From the NCBI RefSeq assembly GCF_000283155.1, contig NW_004454217.1:4239807-4303806 (forward strand): a stretch of 64,000 nt of DNA, given 5' to 3'. The position numbers and the translations under genes were made by a program. Of the stretch, positions 12,460 to 24,606 are shown piece by piece (position 1 is the first letter of the stretch; each line of letters opens with the position of its first letter). This stretch comes from Ceratotherium simum simum (lineage: Eukaryota > Chordata > Mammalia > Perissodactyla > Rhinocerotidae). Under the pieces are notes generated by a model that saw nothing but the letters and a program-made list of their open reading frames with translations, had not been told where the DNA came from and made no database searches.

Positions 12460-14484
12460 AAGCTCTCCCAAGAGGAAGAAGCATGGAACTTCTTCCAGTT
12501 AAGCATGGAGCATGCTTCATTATTTTTGCCAAGTTTACCAATCAAAGACATAGAGAGAAGGTGAGAAGAAAAACTAAAATTCTTCATCATGGAGTAGATG
12601 AATGTGTGAATGTAGAACAGAAAAAATGTATTCCACTCTAGCATTACTGGAAAACATTACTAGAAAATTTTGAAAATATCGAGCAGCACTTGGAAAAATA
12701 AAATGCAAATAACTTATTCTCCCATGAGAGGCAGTCATGCTTAATAATTGGAAATATTTCCTTCCAGACTTTTTCCTGTGTCAGCCTGGTTTTATGGAAG
12801 ACTTAGGAGCAGCCTTTTTATCTTTCCTTGAATTCACATGTACTAGTCATTTTAAAAAATTACTAAGGTCCTTTACGAACTCAACCCTTTAAAGTCTAGG
12901 TGAAAAGCATAAAAACAGAGAGAGAGAGTAGAATAATCAAGCTTATTCTCTGAGTTGTGCTTTTTAAAATCCATCATGGCCTTAAATCAGTCCTGAAAAT
13001 AGTCATGTGCATATTCGCCCAGACATGTTATAATTTATTCCAACTGAGTAGAAAAGGAAGTTTATTTCATGTATGTGCTTGTATACCTGCTCTCCCACCC
13101 CCTACCATCAATAAGAGAAATGGCTGACTGAGACTCAGGCTGTCTTTCTGCCGACCATTAGGCTGATAATTCAATAGCGTATCGCTTTTACACTTCGAAG
13201 CCAGATGTAGTGGAACTCGAGAAATGATAATAGAAAACACATGGGGAAACCACCTATTTAGGGAACAAGTACATTCCTGAACCAGCCAGATTATAAGTAA
13301 ATCCTATCCAAAGGCAGTGCCCATTGATCTCAGCGACCATAGTCCTGCAAATGGAAATGTCTCTTGGACTTCTCTATACAGAGAAGTGACTGTATGCATG
13401 TTAATTATCAGAAACTCCTCCCCAGTTTAATCTATTATAATAAATTATTTATATTTTCACAAACGTACGTATGTTTGAGGTGTCATGTGTATCCTACATG
13501 AGATGCACACTTATTTATGTTTTCCACAATTTAGTTTGTTTTTTTCCCTCATTACCTAACATAAGTCCCTTGGCTGTATTTTTCTTTTTCTTTTTTTTAA
13601 TTTAAATAGAATTCCTATGCTGGAATAACATTGCATTCAAATAAAATACACTCTTTAGTTACCTGACTTTACCGGATGTACTTTCTCAAGAGAAAATAAT
13701 AAGAATGCTAAGATAATGAATACAATAGCCAGTAAGCTTTAGCAAAGGCAGAAATTTTTAAATTCTATGGTGTTCAAATCTACGAAAAAGGGTGACCTTA
13801 ATGGAGACTCAAAATAATGCAAATTTGTTAAACAGTTTTATGTGTGCTGGGAATTATTGGGGAAACTTAGCCAATAAATCAATCCCATTTAATAGGAGAA
13901 AAACAACCTTAGAGTCTATGGACCTCAGAAATGTCAGAGCCGGTTACTACATAGTTAACAAATTTTGCGTGTATGTAAAGCAGTGTTTAAACTAAAATGA
14001 TGATCACAATTTTTCCAACATTCTTCTCTTTCTATGTTAATTCAGAATATCCTCACATAATTTGCAGAATTATGATATTTTGTTTTGAGTGTGTGAAAAC
14101 TATATTTTAAGAACTTTGCAGGGTTTTGTTTGGTTTGCAATTTTACTCTACTTGTTGATCAATTAGTTGCTTGCAATTAGAAGGAGATTGTTTACGCCTT
14201 TTTATGCATAAACATTTTTCTTACTATAGAGGAATGTGGAAGTGGGTCAATAACACCAGTAATACTAGTAAAGAAGTTTTTAAAGATAAAAAATAAATTT
14301 CTTCTACCTCTACCACTATAAACACAACTGGTTTCCTTTGAGCCTACCCTTTTTACTGACAATAGCCAGAAAGCAACTGAAATGACTGAAGGGCTCTCTA
14401 GATAAATTCTTAAATCAAAAATCATTGAAAAGCTCAGATTTACAAAATAGAAGAACATTAGGAGCTTGTGTCCTGGTCAAGAAA

Positions 14485-14665
14485 TGGCCAGGGAACCTCT
14501 CTGTAAGCTTTAATGTCCTCATCTGTAACATGGAGGCAGTAACAGCACCTACTGCTCAGGGTCACTACTAGTATTAAACAAGTCAATGTATGCAAGCCAC
14601 TTAGCAGTGTCCGTGGCCCACAGTAAGCACTCAACAAACATTCATTATCCTTGTTGTCATTCTTT
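14485..14665 (+). repeat. MIR SINE
   Basis: 'tgtcctcatctgtaacatgg' followed by a 'cacagtaagcactcaacaaa' tail. Confidence 0.75.
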
Positions 14666-16224
14666 GCTTACACTTCATCACAACAACCAGAGAACCTTAG
14701 AAGATTGGTCTCTTCACTTGAGCAAAGGCTGATAAATCAGCGTTATGTATTTCCGTTCTAAAGTACACAAGGGAGACTGGGCAGAGGAGCAGTGTCACTG
14801 ATGGCCACTTTAATAGTTTATCCCGTCTGGCTTGTTTTGTCGTGTCATTTGAGATGTTAACTACAAAATGCAGCAACCAAACCTTCCCCATGGTTGCTGT
14901 CACAAGACCAGAATGAGACAAACAGTAGAGTTGGCCCTTGTGGTCTGACCCCGGAGAGCTAGAGCAGCCATCAGGGTGTGGAGCAGAGCCCTTGCAGTGT
15001 CTCCTGAAGACCTGTGGCCATCTCCAGGAGAGGAGAGGGTCTGGAACTTGCTCCTTCTCGAAGAGAATCAAGGTAGTAGATTCAGCATCTTCCCTTTTCC
15101 GTTTTAGAACATGCCGAAGCTCACAAGAAGCCACAACCCTCAACAACTTTGACCTTAAGTTCAAAGCTTAAGGAGACTAAAATACACCTCTTCCATGTAA
15201 AATTGTTCAGAAACCTGCTCCGGAAAATATGAAGAATAATTAAAGAGAGGCTTTTTGTTGTTTTACTTAATAGAGTACCTTACGGTTTGTGAATATTAAC
15301 ACAGCTCTGGAATGTTTGAGCACCACGGTCAGTGTTTGGACACTTCACCTGAGAGCTTTCCTGTCTCTCTCTGGTGGCACTTATCTCTCTCCGCCCTGTC
15401 TTGTGATCATGCCTCTCTTGCACACTAGGTTAGGAGGCACTAGTGCAAAGCAATCAGAGTTGTTAAACGTGCACAGAAGTTCTCAGTCATTTTTTGAGCA
15501 CAATTCCTCATGACCCATTCCATTACAAACAAACAACTCTTGATAACAATGAAACATCACTATAAAGAAAATTGAAACACGATGGGGTATATATATGCAT
15601 TTGCTTTGTAATGGGAGCGTAGATGATTCATATTTGTTTGCTATGTGTAGATATTTTAGTCTAGCCTTGATACAATTGTGGGTCACAAGTAGTTTTGATT
15701 CAAATATGCATCATTACACAGAATAGGATTAGGCAAAAAGTCTTTAATGAATTAAATTGACAATAACGAAGTTTAAATAAACAGGAACTTATAATTTAAA
15801 GCAAGAACAAAGTACTTGAAAACCACTTTCGCTGCTATCAGTAGCCAAGATGCTTTGATAAAAAAAGTATCTCCCTCCTAAATTTTGGCAGTTCTGGCTA
15901 TCTGCATGTGCTCACACACAGAGTGCTATTTGCATTACTCCCAGGTGTTGGGCAGCAGCCAGATTTCTCATTAGGATATTGAATTAGAATTCTCAGTAAA
16001 CTCTATTATGTACTAATTTTAGTTTTGAAAACTAAATTTTAGTAATTCAATAACTATTTAATAGGTTACTGGTAAAGACACCATAGACCTAAGTAAATGG
16101 CCTTTTGCACTTTTAATTCCTAAGGAACAAACAGAATACTTACATATTTGGATTAGTTGAGTCTTTAGGGTCATCAGGGGTGTCCTTGGAGCTTGCTGTT
16201 GGCAGTGAGCTCTACACTGAAAAT
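14666..16224. other. Intron with RE1-like site and a 155-codon minus-strand open frame
   Basis: The open frame 14697-15164 (-) is long for this region but shows no domain, signal peptide or family that I recognise; chance is the default. The RE1-like site is at 15316. Confidence 0.45.
15316..15336 (+). promoter_or_regulatory. RE1 (REST/NRSF)-like site
   Basis: Two half-sites, GAGCACC and GGTCAG, have the canonical 2-bp spacing; 16 of 21 positions match the RE1 consensus as I recall it. Two changes fall at informative positions (C to G, A to T). REST silences neuronal genes outside neurons, so a site in NRXN1 would be plausible. Confidence 0.35.
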
Positions 16225-16375
16225 CATCACTGTAGACTAGACATAGCCATCAGAGAGGCAAGGGTTCAAATTCCTCTTTAACAACTATCTGAAGTAGGAC
16301 AAGCTACCTAATTACTCTCAGTTTCTCATCTCATTCATATCGTTATCTTCCACAGGTTTTAGCAGAGTACCATGA
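16225..16375 (+). repeat. MIR-like SINE fragment
   Basis: 'gaggcaagggttcaaattcc' followed by 'ctcagtttctcatctcattc' resembles the MIR head and core. Confidence 0.5.
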
Positions 16376-16489
16376 AAATGGTAGTTATGTACTTAATTGA
16401 GGTAGATGAAATTAGACAGTATTTTAAGACTAGCAAGCATATGAAAGCCCTGTTTTATTTTTTCCTAGAGCTGATACATATGTTAGGAG

Positions 16490-17270
16490 CCATTGCCATA
16501 TCAGAGGTGACCAGAAGCCTTGTCATATCTTTCAGGTTATTGAAAAGGATATGGATTTTGTCCTAAGTGTGATGGGAAACCATTGATAGTTTTTGATCAT
16601 GGGAATGACTTATATTTTTAAAAACATAACTCTGGCTTCATTGTAGACAATAGATTTTAGAGAAGCAAGAGTGGAGAAAAGGAAACCTGTTAGAATGTTC
16701 TAGTAGGAGTCCACACAAGTGATAGTGGTTGTAATGTTTGAGCCAAGAAATGGTCAATTTGCAGATTCATTTTGGAGGCAGAACAGACAGCAGCACTTGC
16801 TGACAGATTAGATGTGGGGACTGAGAGAAAGCAGGATTAAATATGTTCTTTAATTTTGTGAGAATGGTGGTGTCCCTAGAGGAAGCCCAGGTTGAGACTG
16901 GAAAATTGGAAAATCAAGAGCTTTTTCTTTTTGTGGGGTGGAGTGGGGTGGAGATGATTTTTATTATTTTGTTTTTTGGTGGTTTTTTTGTTAGGTTTTG
17001 ACTTTGAGACATAAAATCAAAAGTTTAGTTTTGACATGCCTAGTAGACATTCAAATAGAGAAGTCAGGTACACAGGTGGATTGATGAATCAGGATTTCCA
17101 GAAAGAGTCGGGACTGGATATACAAACTTAAGTATCATCATGTATAGATTGATTAAAGTCACAAGACCAGATGAAATTACTCAGAAAAGGTGTTTAGATA
17201 GAGAAGATGTTTGAAAGCTGAGTGTTCTGGTATTTAGAGGTCATAAAAGAACAGAATCTAGTAAAGAGAC
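16490..17270. repeat. Long L2-type / mammalian-wide repeat
   Basis: Ordered phrases of an old repeat: 'cctaagtgtgatgggaaacc', 'ttttggaggcagaacagaca', 'gacatgcctagtagacattc', 'catcatgtatagattgatta'. The name is uncertain, but the order over about 750 bp is convincing. Confidence 0.55.
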
Positions 17271-17800
17271 AGAATAAGTGGTCAGCAAGGTGGGAAAAAT
17301 AGAACTAGTAAGTGGCATTCTGGAAGCCAAGGAAATAAAGTGTTTCAAGGGAGAAAATAATTTACTATGTCAAATACTTTATTCGTATAGGTAGAGAAAC
17401 AGTGCTCAAATGACAAATCCTAGGAAATGGCAACATGCAGACAACAAAATGGCTTCTCTCTGGAGATGACACCTGTCGATTTAAAAATGTCTTAGGTTTA
17501 GGGGCTGGCCCAGTGGCGCAAGCGGTTAAGTGCATGCGCTCCGCTTCAGCAGCCCGGGGTTCACAGGTTCGGATCCCGGGCGCGCACCGACGCACCGCTT
17601 GGTAAGCCATGCTGTGGCGGCGTCCCATATAAAGTGGAGGAAGGTGGGCACGGATGTTAGCCCAGGGCCAGTCTTCCTCAAGAAAAAAGGGGAGGATTGG
17701 CATCGGATATTAGCTCAGGGCTAGTCTTCCTCACAAAAAAAAAAAAAAAAAAAGTCTTAGCTTTATTTGCTACCTGTGGTTCTCTAGCATAATTCTCTCC
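17271..17800. repeat. Diverged duplication, copy 1 (split by an ERE)
   Basis: 17271-17500 plus 17766-17800 aligns by eye to 18011-18269: 'ggaagccaaggaaataaa' versus 'ggaagctaaggaaataaa', 'gtagagaaacag', 'cagacaaca', 'acacctgt'. The ERE at 17501-17753 interrupts this copy only. Confidence 0.8.
17501..17753 (+). mobile_element. ERE SINE
   Basis: Head GGGGCTGGCCCAGTGGCGCA, box A/B-like tRNA region (GGTTCGGATCCCGGGCGC), 'cccatataaagtgg' tail module and poly-A. Target duplication GTCTTAGGTTTA / GTCTTAGCTTTA, one mismatch. Open frames on both strands are SINE-derived. Confidence 0.95.
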
Positions 17801-18010
17801 AGATAGCTTTACTCCCTTTAGTTAAAAGCCACATCCCTGTTTTGCCTGTTTTGAAATAGGGCACTATCCTCTAATCCATTTCCCTGGAATATTTCATGGA
17901 ACTTCTACTTGAAGTGTCCCAAAGCTCAAATTCCAAAAAGATAAATTAAATACTGACAGGCTAGGTATCATTAGAAAGGCAACTTTGTCTGAAGAGGTTA
18001 CTCAGTTCTG

Positions 18011-18269
18011 AGAATAAATGGTAGTCAGGTAGGAAAAATAGAAGATATATGTAGGGTCTTGGAAGCTAAGGAAATAAAATATTTCAAAGGAGGAAATTAT
18101 CTATATACAGATATTTTATCTTGGTAGAGAAACAGCTTTCAAATTACAAAACCTAGAAAATGGTAACATCCAGACAACACAGTGACTTCTCTCCTGAGAT
18201 AACACCTGTTGATATGAAAATATCTTGGGTTTATTTGTGGCCTGTAATTTGTCTATCATAGTTCTCTCC
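18011..18269. repeat. Diverged duplication, copy 2
   Basis: Uninterrupted partner of 17271-17800; this copy shows the pre-insertion arrangement of the site where the ERE landed in copy 1. Divergence is roughly a fifth to a quarter by eye. Confidence 0.8.
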
Positions 18270-20989
18270 TTATTTCTTCTTTCCCAGGAATGTTGCCATG
18301 TCTTCCAACTTTCAAAGAAACGGAGATTTTAAGTAACACCTGCTGTTTTTTAAATATTGGTCATTTTGCTTTTAATACATTGCTTTGGCCAAACCATCAA
18401 GTTTGTAGGCCTGATCTAGCTTTAGGAAGCTCTCTCCTCTACTACTTGTTTGTGTGTTTTCACATGCTCATTCATTTACAGAACATGTATTTATCAAGCA
18501 CCAACTAGGACCGATGTAAAGAATATGACTTCCACTATTAACTTTTTGTTTATCCTCCATTGCTTATCTCAATTCTCTTTTTTTTCCCCTAATGATCACA
18601 TTATTCTGGTCTGAGAATGTATCTGAAAAATTAGTAGTGATTTATAATATTCAATATTTAGATGTCTTTTTTAAAATCATCTCTTTTTTACGTTATTGCA
18701 ATCTTGCTGACCTTCTCATGACTTGGATGTATTGACCTTTTCATTCCTCTTCCATGATCCTATCATGTGGCAATTTTTTAGAGGCAGTGCTGGCAAAACA
18801 CTGGTATAGTGAAAAGCATCCTATTGTGGTATTCTGTAAATAATCTAAACTCAGTCAACCCCCGATTTAGCAGGTAATAATGATGGGGGTGGCTGTGGGG
18901 ATTGGAAAGAGAGCAAAGCAATCATATAAAAAGCTTACCTAAGAAGGTATTTGCACTGTAATTTCTCCTTTAGGATATTTTTGCTGTTTCTGGCATTATT
19001 AAACAGGTTTGGTTTAATAATTTATCACTAGTTATTATATAAACAATATATGTGATCAAATAATTTTAGAAATGCATGATTGGCTTTGTCAGTGATGAAT
19101 AGATAATAATCCAAGAAAGAGACACCTCAGTGATTATCAGAGATGGCAACTGTTTGATAAATTGATAAGCAAGTTTCATAATCTGCCTCATTAAGTAGCA
19201 GCAAAAATTAATCTACAGAGATGTTTACAAGTAAAAAGAAGTCAATTGCTCATAAGATTTTTTTAATTATCAGAAAGATATATTATTAAATGTGGTAGTC
19301 CCTTTCTATATCTCTCTCTGAATTGCACAGAAACCACATGTAAACAAAGAAAAGAAAAGGTGTAATCGAGGAAATTACTTTCAATTGTTTCCCATTCCTC
19401 CCTAAGCCGTTTGTTGCTGCCTGACCGTTTTAATTCTCATGCTTCTATGTAAATTAGAAGCTTAGTAACCGGCAGACAGTCTCGGATCTGGGATTAAGAC
19501 TCATTGATCCGTTTGGTAAAAGCCAGCCTGTCTTATTAGTACGTTGGAATTTAAACTAGAATAGGAGCCCTGCCAGAAAGTTCCGTTCTAACAAAGACCC
19601 AACATTGTCCCTATATTCCTAAATCTGTAACACCATGTACTGGATTTTTTAAATAAATGATAGAATTGCTAATAAGTACATTTAAAGGAGGATGCTATTA
19701 TTATATTTTTAATAAAATATAAATTTGAAACACAGGATTCTCTTCTCAAGTGGATTGTTTTTAAAGCAATATAATTAGATTTAGTCATAACTAAACCCAC
19801 TAAGTTATGATATTCCTATTCCAATAAGATTTTGTTCTGTAAGCTTTATTTTTAAATCTTCCTTCCCACTCCGTATTAATGCTTAGTCAACCCAGAGACC
19901 TTCTCCTACATTCCAGCATTTTATCTGTCTTATAAATTACTTTTATTTTTCTGTTAACTCTTCCTACTCTTTTTTTTCCTGCAAACCTGTGAACCTCCCT
20001 GATATATCTGAGTCAAGTTCCTCACTGTTCTCCCACCTTGCTCCACCCCCAAGCCTTTTAATTCTGCTGCTCTAGCTCTTTGAGCTCTGCTAGGAGAGCC
20101 AAAATTCACCAAAGTTGTTCTGGAAGTTAAAGATGACACATTTCCAAAGCCTGGGAAAATCAGTCCAGAGTGTGTGAGAATAAACAGCATCAACTCTGGG
20201 CTTCATCAGCTTATTCTTAACACTCCTGGTCCTTCGGGTAGTTAAATACTAATATGGTTTATCAAAGACTCTTGTCACCACCCTTTGTAGTACTAATACA
20301 GTAAGCACAGCATCGCATTTTCTATTAAATCAGTGTGTGAGCTGAACCAGCCTGTGTCAACCAGCCACTCCCGGGAGTAAGAAAAAAATGTTTCTAAATT
20401 CACAAAGAGGTCTTCTCTCAAATGTATGAGTTACTGAATAGATTTAAAAAGTTAAAAGAAGAATGTACAAAGGAACCTGACATTTTTATTAATGAAATCA
20501 AACAAAGAGTAGGGGGAGAGGCTAGAGGACTTACCATCCTTAAGAGGATTTCTCATGTTTCCCGTGTACCCCATTGTCCACTGGGTAAAAATCCTTTTTA
20601 AATAGCCAAACCCATAACTTATTAACTGACAATAGATTTCTATAATAAATGCAGGAAAACCCATGCTTCTTATCTCTGCCTCGCTTTGGCCATTTTTAGG
20701 GAAGGAATGCATACTTACAACACAATTTGATAACTTATACAGTCCAACACTACCATTTAAGAACAAAAAGAGGTCATAGATGTCAACTAGTTGTAAGATG
20801 TAGACGTTTAATTGACTCACCTGGCATAAATGATTCTAAAGATGAGTTTAACATAATCTGGAATTTTAATTTGTCAATTTAATCATTTCAAGAAAAGAAA
20901 TCATATACCGTAATATCACCAACTATAATCAGCAATGCAATATTTAAAGTTCCATTTGAGTATGAGGTCCTGCCCTGGGGTTTGGGTTA
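18270..20989. other. Intron; AT-rich, possibly containing conserved non-coding DNA
   Basis: A short L2-like tail is at 18,465-18,520. Sequence at 19,380-19,560 is repeat-free and of mixed complexity. No exon recognised. Confidence 0.45.
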
Positions 20990-21380
20990 TTTCAACAATT
21001 TTTTCAGCAGTGTGCATGGAGCATCTACTGAGTGTCAGTTACTCTCCTAAGCATAGGAGTACATTGGCAAAGAAGGCAGACAAGTCACCTGTTTAATGAA
21101 ATTAAATTTAAAGGAGGAAGATGGACTTTGAAAACAAATTAGCAATTTATTAATTTGAAATTGTGGGAGATGCTTCAAAGAAAGTGAAGGGAATTATAGG
21201 GGAACCTGACCTAGATAGGGAAGTTAAACAATGAGTCTCTGAGGTGACATCCAATGTGAAATTTGAATAACAAGTGGAAATAACTAAGAGAAGAGGGGGA
21301 AGAGAAAGGGTCAGTATTACAAAGTCGTACCTTTGGGTGCCATCAAGAGGTTTACTTAATAGATGAGTGGTGTGTTCAGA
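20990..21380 (-). repeat. L2-type LINE remnant
   Basis: 'gagcatctactgagtgtcag' tail, then the characteristic 'ggggaacctgacctag' and 'tctgaggtgacatccaa' phrases. Confidence 0.65.
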
Positions 21381-22319
21381 TATTATTGATACTAGGAAAT
21401 CTAACTTTATTGGTTATGATGATAAATAGTTTATACTCTGGTGGACCTTTTCTCATATTTCCCAACTTACTCTAACTTAACCATGTTAAGAATTATCAGG
21501 AATTATCATTGGATTGAATGGTGTTCATATTTTATTCCATATTTTCGGGATATAATTAAAGAAGAGCACTGGCACTAGACTTATGTCTTTTCATATATAT
21601 GCCTAAATCTATGTATCACCAGGATATCTGGTCAGTTCATTCAAAACCTCCATAGTCCTTATCTTTTGCCTTCTGACACCAAATAACTGACTTGAAGCAT
21701 GTCCCTCCTCATTAAGTTGGTCAGGTGTTGTGCTGCTTGTAGACATACTTTTCAAGCCATGATGATGTGTTTTCTTTGTTTAATGGGTTGGACGTATAAG
21801 TAACCAGACTATCTATAAACTTCTCAAGAGTAGCAACCATTCTTTTTCTTGAAGTCTAGCACAGATTCTTTATTGAGTGGGAGACATTCAATAAGAGGGT
21901 GTCAGATAAATGGATGAATAAAAGAATGATTGAAAGGTATCTTTGAAAAATGATAAGGGAAGAATGCCCTGCCGTTTTTAGATTATCAGGATCAGTTTCA
22001 ACAAATATCCTGAATTTCAATAAAATTGAATGGAATTGAAGGAGCATAAAATTATAATTCCAAAGCTTCAGCACCCCTCAGAAAATGCCATTGTGTCAGA
22101 AGCCAGATTTCGGAGTTGCTGCCAACTCCCTGATAGGGAGCATTTCTGGAAAATGTTTTCAGTGTTAGGATACAGGAAAACCAAACCTTGATTTGTATAT
22201 AGGGCAATAAAGATAAAGTGCAGCGTTTGGGTGTGCTCCAAGTAGCTAGGATAGAGCCAAGACACACATTCACCAGGTTCCGAGCATTGACAGAGCTGAG
22301 GGCAGGTCCTCCACAGAAT

Positions 22320-22340
22320 GATGACCTCTAGGAGGTCATC
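22320..22340. promoter_or_regulatory. Perfect 9-bp inverted repeat holding everted nuclear-receptor half-sites
   Basis: GATGACCTC and GAGGTCATC flank a 3-bp spacer. Read as receptor half-sites this is TGACCT-N5-AGGTCA, an everted repeat. Function is inference only. Confidence 0.35.
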
Positions 22341-22771
22341 AAAGACGTGAAAGATAGGGCCATGTTTGATGGTGATTACAAGCAATCACAAATATAGATG
22401 CATTATATTTAACATGTAGGTATGAGTAGGTTCATATTAATCCTGTGCAACTGAAATGACAATTCTGGTACTTTTTTTCTTCATAATCAGTCTATTTTAC
22501 TTCTCTGTATTATGAATCGTCTAATTGAAAATCATGTCCAAAAAATTGTAGTCTTCCCGCCTATCATGGTTGGTTCTTCTCCAAAATGGTTTGCTCAGCA
22601 TGGACCTTTAATCTGTAGGGGGTGAAAGCAGCAAAAGACTGCAAGTAGAAGACAAAACTATGGACTGCTCATGTGTTTAGCTCTTTTAAGATCAATTGAA
22701 AAATTTAATTGTGATTAATTATCTAATCATCTTTAGGTTTCACTTTTTCAGGACTTGTGTTGTATTAGCCA

Positions 22772-22783
22772 GGCCCCTAGTGG
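22772..22783 (-). promoter_or_regulatory. Marginal CTCF-like motif (minus strand)
   Basis: The minus strand reads CCACTAGGGGCC. It matches the first ten core positions well and fails in the 3' part. It lies within a repeat-free stretch that may be conserved. Confidence 0.2.
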
Positions 22784-23679
22784 ATTTGATATTTTTTGTC
22801 CACAGCCAGTGTTTTGTAAAATGTTATGAAATAAAGGTATTCATTTCTTAATTCAGAGCCTCCTGGGAATTCATAATGGTGCTGATTGTTTTAAAAGAAA
22901 TCGAGTGTTTAAAAATATCTTGAAAATTAACAGGACCTGTTTTTTTTGAAAATGCCATTAAGAGCAATCACAGATTCCCTGAAGAGAGGCTTCATAGGAC
23001 CATGCACTTCAGCTGTCAATTATTTCTTCATGCTGTTTCTGTAATTTTAGCCTTTCGCGCAACTAACTGAATTCAGCTGAACTTGGCATTCATTTCTCCT
23101 ACCTTAGCAGAAGTTCTCCTATTTAGGTAACAGTAAATAGAAAATGCAGAGGTTAAAAAAATTATGTATTTTTAAAGGACAGCACGTTCCTATGTTTTAC
23201 GGAGACATGAAACAGACTGCCATTAGGTCTGTTCACCCTCCTTCCGATGGTTGGGGCTGAGGGTACTCGGAATAGTGCCCCTTTGAGAGAAAAAAATTCA
23301 ATTGATACCAGTTAATTAGAAATGGATTTTCTTTTTCATATAAAATTGTTTTATTATCACTCATAAAGTTACTTTTTGTGCCCCTGCAATCCATTATAAT
23401 TGTTACAAATAGGATATATTTAAAAATATGTGAGGAATGTCAAGGAGATTGCCTCAGCTCCAAGTAAAGGAATCTTTCCCCATTCCTGCACTGTCTCATT
23501 TTTATTCCTCACATAAAGCCTGTTGTTTTATTAATACTGGGAAAGCTGTATATTCATGGATAAAGGGAGTATTACATGGAAAATGTGAATAATAATTGGA
23601 TGAATCCGACCCTGTCTGATTGGATTGGCAACTTGAGGCACCTGTAACTGTCCCCTTTACAAGGAATGTTAACTCTAGG

Positions 23680-24085
23680 AAGGACCTCAGGCAATTTCTA
23701 CTTGAGGGGCCGGCCCAGTGGCGCAAGTGGTTAAGTGTGCGCGCTCTGCTGCGGCAGCCCAGGGTTCGCAGGTTCGGATCCCGGGTGCGCACGGACGCAC
23801 CACTTGTTAAGCCATGCTGTGGTGGCGTCCCATATAAAGTAGAGGAAGATGGGCATGGATGTTAGCTCAGGGCCAGTCTTCCTCAAGGAAAAAGGGGAGG
23901 ATTGGCATCAGATGTTAGCTCAGGGCTAGTCCTCCTCACAAAAAAAAAAAAAAATTTCTACTTGATCTTGAGGCTCAGTTTTGTCAACCATATATTAAAG
24001 ATGATGATATCTCTCATGCCGCACTGTGTGAGGAATATTATGCATGTAAAGCGCTCGGCTCTTGCCCAGCCCCTGGAAGGCATAA
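23680..24085 (+). repeat. MIR SINE split by an ERE
   Basis: 'gacctcaggcaatttctac' on the left of the ERE continues as 'gaggctcagttttgtcaacc' and 'gtgtgaggaatattatgcat' on the right, in MIR order. Confidence 0.6.
23706..23952 (+). mobile_element. ERE SINE inserted in a MIR
   Basis: Head GGGGCCGGCCCAGTGGCGCA, box B-like GGTTCGGATCCCGGGTGC, two 'gatgttagctcagggc' tail repeats, poly-A. Perfect 13-bp target duplication AATTTCTACTTGA at 23693 and 23953. Confidence 0.96.
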
Positions 24086-24094
24086 CACTGAATG

Positions 24095-24215
24095 GAAGCA
24101 GATGACGAAGCTGGAGGTCAGCGGGCTAACCGCGTTGCCCGAGGCCACCACCAGAAGCCAGTGTTTCTCTTGTGTAGCCCAGCAGTCTGCCCACTACGCT
24201 GATGCCACCCCACCC
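24095..24215 (-). repeat. MIR SINE fragment (antisense)
   Basis: 'gctggaggtcagcgggctaa', 'gttgcccgaggccaccacca' and 'cagtctgcccactacgctga' follow the antisense MIR order, head at right. Confidence 0.55.
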
Positions 24216-24606
24216 CTGGGGATTATGCACCTGACTCAGCAGGAAACAGTGCTGTCATTCCCATTTCCATTGCGACTTGGAACAATAAATAACTGAAGTT
24301 ACAGGAACCACCTCGAGTAGCTATCCAGTGCAGGGGCAGCTCTCCTGACAATTTGTCCCTACCTTCTGCAAGCGTGCCTCCATTTGGGGGCTTTTTAACT
24401 GTTTGATATACTTGTTTGTATTAATTTTCTTAATCTGTAATTTTACCATGGCTTGTGCCCTTTCATCCTGGGTTTGCTGAAAAGAGAGGGAATAGCTCAA
24501 CTCTCTCTTCTATAAGACTCGTTAGTTGAAAAATAAATATATGTATATAACCTACTATGAACCATCAGTTTTCTTAGCTGCCATATCTTGTGACTGGCTT
24601 ACATGG
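24216..24606. other. Intron, nothing recognised
   Basis: No repeat or exon recognised between the MIR fragment and the RTE-tailed SINE. Confidence 0.4.

Larger units (their letters stand above)
10201..14484. other. Intron, mostly unassigned; possible old repeat around 10,860-11,470
   Basis: Part of 10,860-11,470 feels familiar as an old dispersed repeat ('ggcatgggaaccttcataag', 'tatgccaaggtgctgtattt') but I cannot name the family. A small GC-rich patch lies at 12,370-12,500. The rest is AT-rich with no exon-like signal. Confidence 0.45.
21381..23679. other. Intron, repeat-poor
   Basis: Contains the inverted repeat at 22320 and a TAAT-rich cluster at 22,690-22,735 (TTAATTG, GATTAATTA, CTAATCA). 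Nothing coding recognised. Confidence 0.5.

Noticed and set aside
17365..17724. Open frames on both strands at 17.5 kb
   Set aside because: Produced by the ERE at 17501-17753; the same peptides recur at every ERE in the window.
23502..23865. Open frames of 96 and 81 codons
   Set aside because: Created by the ERE at 23706-23952.
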